Shown: piece by piece, positions 5,991-9,803 of the stretch
Position numbering within the stretch: position 1 is the first letter of the stretch
Layout: every line of letters starts with the position of its first letter
Source: a bacterium
Lineage (GTDB): Bacteria; Krumholzibacteriota; Krumholzibacteriia; Krumholzibacteriales; Krumholzibacteriaceae
Direction of reading: 5' to 3'
Assembly: GCA_017885175.1 (NCBI GenBank)
Contig: JAFNGP010000233.1
Location: 3,752-13,554, forward strand
Length of the DNA: 9,803 bases
Position numbers and translations under genes: made by a program
The notes under the pieces: generated by a model
The model's database searches: none
What the model was told of the DNA's origin: nothing
What the model saw: the letters and a program-made list of their open reading frames with translations, nothing else

Positions 5991-7274
5991 TCATCTGACC
6001 GTTCCCAGACTGCGAAGTATCCTTTCACCCTGATCGCTCCCTTTTTCGTAGCCGTACCACCCTCCGGCGATCCTGCCGCGGATATCTATGATGTAATTGA
6101 GCGGCAGCGCGCTCTGCCCCTTCGCCGTCTGATATTTCTCATGGAACACTTCCCGTGCGGCGGCCGTCGTATCGACGACGTTCGAAAACCGTATCTTCTT
6201 TCCGCGAAGGAATTCCTCCGCCGGCTCCCTGCCGTCCGCGCAGTTGAAGCCGAGCACGACGAGCCCCTCTCCCGCGTATTTGTCCTGAAGGCTCTGCAGA
6301 TGAGGAAGCTCCGTGCGGCACGGTATGCAGCTCAGCCGCCAGAACGAGAGCCATACGACCTTGCCGCGATGCTCCGACAAACGAAATCGCGAGCCGTCGA
6401 GAAGCGCGAGATCGAAATCGGGCGCTTCGCTCCCCGGTTTCAGGAGACCGTCATCGAGCGATGGCAGCCGGTACTCCTCCCATCCGGCGAGGGGCTTCCA
6501 CCTGAATCGATCTTTCGAAACCGCGCCGTTGACGACTACGTCGCGCCAACGCTCGCGCACGACGATATCGCGCTTTCCTCTCACCGTCTCTTCGAGCCTC
6601 CGGGGCAGGAGGTCGCGCCTCGAGATCCAGAACACCCTCGTCCGCTGGCCCCCGAGGTAGCTCGCCTCGACGATGTCGCACACCTCGCCGTCGACGTTGA
6701 CCGACCCCGCGCTCTTCACGCTTTCGAGGAGCGCGTCCATGAGATCGGGGCTTCCGTGGAATATGCTCGGATCGACAATCGTCATCGACATCCCCGTGCC
6801 GAGGACGCTCGTTTCGCGCGCGATCGAATGACCGCCTTCCCCCGCGTCCTTCCGGAGATACGACTTCCGGACGTCGCGCGTGTTCGCCGCGGAATCGCTT
6901 TCGTGGATGTACGGTCTCCCGTCCGGCCAGTAGATCCACATCTGGCGGCCGTCGAGGATAAGCACGCCGGTCCTTGTCCCGTCCTCGCTTCTCGATTCGA
7001 GCCGCGCGTAGTTCGGCTTCCTGAGCGACAGCCGATAGATCGAACGGCCGATCTCTTTCCCGCCGGTTTCCCGGACGTACTCGCTCTCATAGGAGAGAGA
7101 GCGAGCCTCCCGCATCGCCTGGTGCATGGCCCGGTAGATCGCGATCGCCGCGGCATCCCCTTTCACGGCGGCGCCGGCCTCTCGCCCGGGCGGCGCCGCG
7201 CCGGATACGGAGAATGCCGCGAGCGCCGAAAGCACGCCCGCAACGAGCATCGAAACGCTCATGAGCGTTTTCAT
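5991..7274 (-). CDS. Exported LolA/DUF2092-like – TlpA-type thioredoxin fusion protein, 427 aa
   Basis: The N-terminus is a clear signal peptide (MKTLMSVSMLVAGVLSALAA, cleavage near SGAA at 24-27). Residues about 40-265 resemble LolA/DUF2092-like periplasmic domains: an initial helix (AIYRAMHQAMREARSLSYES), then strand pairs with RKPNYARLES and LILDGRQMWIYWPDG, where the family typically has 'RPdklr' and 'DGktlwly'. Residues about 277-427 are a TlpA/ResA-like redoxin: GSEAPDFDLALLDG, GKVVWLSFWRLSCIPC with the active-site pair Cys316-Ile-Pro-Cys319, and the cis-proline segment SALPLNYIIDIRGRI (Pro391). The usual Trp before the first Cys is Ser315. It should reduce or shuffle disulfides in the envelope, possibly of a lipid- or lipoprotein-related client. 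The start at 7274 overlaps the vWA stop as ATGA; an ATG four codons earlier (7286) is preceded by GAGGAAGG and could be the true start (431 aa). Confidence 0.85.
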   Translation of the reverse strand: MKTLMSVSMLVAGVLSALAAFSVSGAAPPGREAGAAVKGDAAAIAIYRAMHQAMREARSLSYESEYVRETGGKEIGRSIYRLSLRKPNYARLESRSEDGTRTGVLILDGRQMWIYWPDGRPYIHESDSAANTRDVRKSYLRKDAGEGGHSIARETSVLGTGMSMTIVDPSIFHGSPDLMDALLESVKSAGSVNVDGEVCDIVEASYLGGQRTRVFWISRRDLLPRRLEETVRGKRDIVVRERWRDVVVNGAVSKDRFRWKPLAGWEEYRLPSLDDGLLKPGSEAPDFDLALLDGSRFRLSEHRGKVVWLSFWRLSCIPCRTELPHLQSLQDKYAGEGLVVLGFNCADGREPAEEFLRGKKIRFSNVVDTTAAAREVFHEKYQTAKGQSALPLNYIIDIRGRIAGGWYGYEKGSDQGERILRSLGTVR

Positions 7275-9418
7275 ACGAGCCCCCATGCCTTCCTCAGTAT
7301 CCACTCGACTCCGAGGAACAGGACGATGCCCATGAGAATCGCGGCGTTTCCACGAACCTCGCGGATGTCCCTCCGTTCGACGCGCTGTTCGTCGAAACGC
7401 AAGCGACGCTCGAGAACGTCGAGCCCGGCGCCCTCGAGATACGATCCTCCCGTTTCCTTCGCGATCCGCGCGAGGAGAGCCGCGTCCCGCGACGGAGCGA
7501 GCATCTCGACCGACACGCTCGCGACGGAGAAGGACGCCGTCGCGGTTATTCCGCTCCCGGAGCCGGTCACTTCGGAGGCGACGACGGTGTAATCTCCGGG
7601 CGGAAGCGGATCGAGCGCCGCGCGGTAATAGCCCCGCCGCTTCGGATCGGGCTCGAACGCGACGGCGCTCACCGGAAAATCGCGGCTCTCGCCCTTCCTT
7701 CGCACCTCTCCCCGTATTCCTTCGGGGGGGCGCCTGCTCCCGATGTACGCGGCGAGCTTCACGGGATCTCCGGCGCGATAGACGGTCCGGTCGGGGTCGA
7801 CCGCGAGAGCGGGCGCGCGTCCGCCCTCCGCCATGCTCTGCACGAGTCCGCCGAAAAACGAATCGTAGATCCTCCGCCCCTCCTCGCCGGCGAGCTTCCA
7901 CCTCCAGACGGGAAATCCGAGAATCGCGCCCGAGAGCCCCTCGCCGCGCCGCCCGAGAACGAGAAAGGGCGTCCTCCCGGCGCGATCCTCGAGAACGAGC
8001 GGTATCCGCGATCCCGAAGCCGCGGCGAGCCCCGCGATTCTCGCCGGGAGCGGCGGCATGGCGTCGAGCCCCCCGTCCTCGGCGAGGCTTGAGACGATCG
8101 CGTCGCCGGCCCCCTCCGCCGAAACCCGGGCGAAGCCCTCCGCGTACTCGATCCGCGGGTTGGACACTCGCCGGAGACCCAGCATCGGCTGAAGAAGATC
8201 GAACGACGCGGCCCTCGCGAGAGGAGAATTCTCGTCGGCGACGAAGAGGACGCTCCCTCCCGCCCTTACGAAGGCGTCGAGAGCTTCCACGTTCGACCGC
8301 GCGTTGAAGAGCTTCGCGTCGTCCGAGACGATCACCAGGTCGAATCGCGCGATCCCGGCCGCGCCCGCGGGGAACGTCCACGATTGTTTCCCGGGATCGA
8401 TCACGAAGCCCCGGTCCGCCATCCAGGAAACCGCCTCCACCTCGAGCCGCTTCGAACCCTTGACGAGATCCCGCACGAAGGTCATGTTCCAGTCCGGATA
8501 CTGATCGATATAGAGAATCCGCACCTTGTCCTTGAGGACGTCGCGCCGGAACGATTCGGCGTTGTTTTCCCGGCGCTCCTCCCCCGCGACGGGCAGCGCT
8601 TCCACCGAGAGCCGGCGCTCTCCTTCCGCGTCCGCCGCGTACTTGAGCGAAGCACTGATGATCTCTTCGTCCTTCTTCACGGAAAGGGTCGCGCTGTCCC
8701 TGACCGTTTTCCCCTCGAGGAGACGCACGACGATCGTTTTGCCCTTGAAGCCCGAGGCGCGGATAACCGCCTCGACGGGAACTATCGTTCCGCGGTACGC
8801 GACGCGATCCGTAACGACTTCGTCGAGAGAGATGTCGGCAGCGCCGAGCGTATCCCCGAACCCGATCGCATAGACCGGCGCCGCGACGCCTTCACCCGAC
8901 GATACCATCCCGCGCGTGACACGTCCGTCCGTGAGGAGAACGATCGCGGCGAGATTCCGGGCGCGGTACCTCCTCTGGGCGGCTTCGAGGGCGCCCCACA
9001 CGTCCGTGCCCTCCCCGTCGGCCCTGATCGCGCTGTCGGGCCGGAGCGGAGAGCTCGAGAGCGCGCCCGCAAAGGGCACGACCTCGACGTCCGTCTTCCC
9101 GCCGTCGAGCGCGGCGCGAAACCGATCGAGACGACCGAGCGCGTCGTCGAACCGCGATCCTCCCGACGAATCGCGAATCTCCATGCTGCGGGAACGATCG
9201 AGAAGAACAAGAACGAGCGGCTTCCTGATTTCGACCCTTTTCGAGACGAACACGGGATTGACGAGGAGAAGGGCGAGGAGAACGAACGCCCCGATCCGCA
9301 TCGCGGCGAGGAGCGCGCGCCGCGCGGCCGGTAGGGGCGGAAACGTCCTTCGATAGAGAACCGACGATACCGCCACGAGCGCGGCGGCGACGAGAATCTT
9401 CCAGAGCTCGAAATGCAT
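7271..9418 (-). CDS. Inner-membrane vWA-domain protein with GATase-like domain, 715 aa
   Basis: Two N-terminal membrane segments (about 7-24 and 38-58) precede a von Willebrand A domain (about 67-195) with a complete MIDAS set: DRSRS (Asp74, Ser76, Ser78), Thr138 in GTDVWGAL and Asp164 in LLTDGR. After an Ig-like region (about 200-290) comes a class I glutamine-amidotransferase-like domain (about 298-500: RILYIDQYPDWNMTFVRDLV, LVIVSDDAKLF, LDAFVRAGGSVLFVADENS) without the nucleophilic cysteine; the protein has no cysteine at all. A strand-rich region (about 535-640) and a last membrane helix (about 691-708) follow. This order matches the large vWA membrane proteins often found near MoxR/BatA-type genes; their function is poorly known, and adhesion or complex scaffolding in the envelope is inferred. 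AGGAAGAGG lies just upstream of the ATG, and the promoter at 9450-9478 serves it. First gene of a two-gene unit. Confidence 0.9.
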   Translation of the reverse strand: MHFELWKILVAAALVAVSSVLYRRTFPPLPAARRALLAAMRIGAFVLLALLLVNPVFVSKRVEIRKPLVLVLLDRSRSMEIRDSSGGSRFDDALGRLDRFRAALDGGKTDVEVVPFAGALSSSPLRPDSAIRADGEGTDVWGALEAAQRRYRARNLAAIVLLTDGRVTRGMVSSGEGVAAPVYAIGFGDTLGAADISLDEVVTDRVAYRGTIVPVEAVIRASGFKGKTIVVRLLEGKTVRDSATLSVKKDEEIISASLKYAADAEGERRLSVEALPVAGEERRENNAESFRRDVLKDKVRILYIDQYPDWNMTFVRDLVKGSKRLEVEAVSWMADRGFVIDPGKQSWTFPAGAAGIARFDLVIVSDDAKLFNARSNVEALDAFVRAGGSVLFVADENSPLARAASFDLLQPMLGLRRVSNPRIEYAEGFARVSAEGAGDAIVSSLAEDGGLDAMPPLPARIAGLAAASGSRIPLVLEDRAGRTPFLVLGRRGEGLSGAILGFPVWRWKLAGEEGRRIYDSFFGGLVQSMAEGGRAPALAVDPDRTVYRAGDPVKLAAYIGSRRPPEGIRGEVRRKGESRDFPVSAVAFEPDPKRRGYYRAALDPLPPGDYTVVASEVTGSGSGITATASFSVASVSVEMLAPSRDAALLARIAKETGGSYLEGAGLDVLERRLRFDEQRVERRDIREVRGNAAILMGIVLFLGVEWILRKAWGLV

Positions 9419-9449
9419 CAGCCTCTTCCTCGCGTCTTACGGTTGATGC

Positions 9450-9478
9450 ATGCTAGCAGAGAGAAAAGCCGGCGTCAA
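9450..9478 (-). promoter_or_regulatory. Sigma70-like promoter for the vWA/TlpA-like unit
   Basis: The minus strand shows TTGACG (9478-9473), a 17-bp spacer and TAGCAT (9455-9450) preceded by TGC, an extended -10. The predicted start near 9443 leaves a leader of about 25 nt with AGGAAGAGG (9430-9422) before the ATG at 9418. The -35 box overlaps the T-tract of the preceding terminator. Confidence 0.6.
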
Positions 9479-9508
9479 AACCGAAAACCGGTCGGGAAAC
9501 CCGACCGG
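9477..9508 (-). terminator. Rho-independent terminator after the STAS-domain gene
   Basis: A perfect 9-bp stem (CCGGTCGGG at 9488-9496 and CCCGACCGG at 9500-9508) with a 3-nt loop is followed, reading the minus strand, by TTTTCGGTTTT (9487-9477). It lies 54 nt past the stop of the STAS gene and separates it from the vWA operon. Confidence 0.85.
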
Positions 9509-9561
9509 GCGCCGCGGAAGATCTGCGGAATTCGTGGCGCGGAACGGCCCGGGAAGGAGCG

Positions 9562-9803
9562 CTAATCGATCTTGTGCCCCGGCGAGGTCGCGACCCGGGA
9601 GCCGTTGCTGCCCGACGCCGAATTCTCGTCGGAATCGACGGACTTCGCCCCGGCGTCGCCCGACGTCTTCTTGTAGCTCTTCACGGCCTCGTCGACCGTA
9701 TCGAAGCTCTGGAGAATTGTCTGAAACTCGAGCAGCTCGAAGACCTCGAAGACGTCGCCGATCATCGCGGCGAGCCTCAGATCGCCGCCGTTCTCGCGAA
9801 TCG
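9562..9803 (-). CDS. STAS-domain anti-sigma-factor antagonist, C-terminal part (partial)
   Basis: The frame is open to the right edge of the window; the visible protein begins IRENGGDLRLAAMIGDVFEV and continues ELLEFQTILQSFDTVDEAVKSY. This matches the last helix-strand-helix of SpoIIAA/RsbV-type STAS domains (pattern 'GG.LrL......v.evfel.gl..if..f.t.eeAl.s'). The phosphorylatable serine of the DxSG motif lies outside the window. Such proteins bind anti-sigma kinases in partner-switching control of sigma factors, or act in related signalling. An unusual tail of about 35 residues (from KKTSGD to HKID), rich in Ser, Asp, Gly and Asn and probably disordered, follows the domain. The stop is TAG (9564-9562), and the gene ends at a strong terminator, so it is not part of the vWA unit. 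Confidence 0.85.
   Translation of the reverse strand, partial: IRENGGDLRLAAMIGDVFEVFELLEFQTILQSFDTVDEAVKSYKKTSGDAGAKSVDSDENSASGSNGSRVATSPGHKID

Noticed and set aside
5076..7592. 838-aa open frame on the plus strand
   Set aside because: It crosses the LTD gene, the promoter gap and the TlpA-like gene antisense, is rich in Arg/Pro/Ala without domain features, and is a GC-rich shadow of minus-strand genes.
7287..8381. Upstream extension of the TlpA-like frame to 796 aa
   Set aside because: It is Arg-rich and out of frame over the vWA gene; the signal peptide at 7274 or 7286 marks the true N-terminus.
9451..9458. TGCTAGCA palindrome over the vWA -10 box
   Set aside because: Only 8 bp and explained by the extended -10 sequence; not enough for an operator call.
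9509..9540. GCGCC/GGCGC inverted repeat between the STAS stop and the terminator
   Set aside because: Only 5 bp of stem with a 22-nt loop in GC-rich DNA and no T-tract; probably chance.

Overview
This is a GC-rich bacterial window in which every gene I can support lies on the minus strand; transcription runs from high to low coordinates. The content suggests a Gram-negative bacterium of the FCB superphylum or a related uncultivated lineage (Eisenbacteria-, Krumholzibacteria- or Latescibacteria-like). The signs are a lamin-tail-domain exported protein with a Bacteroidetes-like C-terminal domain, outer-membrane beta-barrel proteins, and a vWA membrane protein. The taxonomic placement is inference from gene types, not from a marker gene.

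In transcription order: (1) the 3' end of a STAS-domain anti-sigma-factor antagonist (9562-9803), closed by a clear intrinsic terminator; (2) a sigma70-like promoter overlapping the terminator's T-tract, driving a two-gene unit: a 715-aa vWA/GATase-like inner-membrane protein and, overlapping it by ATGA, an exported protein fusing a LolA/DUF2092-like domain to a TlpA-type thioredoxin; (3) a second promoter (5909-5938) ahead of an exported double lamin-tail protein, a small outer-membrane barrel-like protein and a lipoprotein-like barrel protein, the last three overlapping end to end; (4) after 63 bp, a cytoplasmic helical-repeat protein of unknown function, possibly the last gene of that operon; (5) an intergenic region of 167 bp with a strong promoter and several inverted repeats, then the first 13 codons of a probable PLP-dependent aminotransferase running off the left end.

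The lamin-tail/barrel/barrel cluster looks like an uncharacterised cell-surface or secretion-related module. The third gene resembles the beta-barrel part of ComEA-like helix-hairpin-helix proteins but has no recognisable HhH region. The vWA/TlpA pair looks like an envelope module; the vWA protein contains no cysteine, while the next gene product downstream (lamin-tail) is cysteine-rich, so the latter is the more plausible client of the thioredoxin domain. No tRNA, rRNA, CRISPR array, insertion sequence or phage gene is visible. No stretch over 300 bases lacks a gene.
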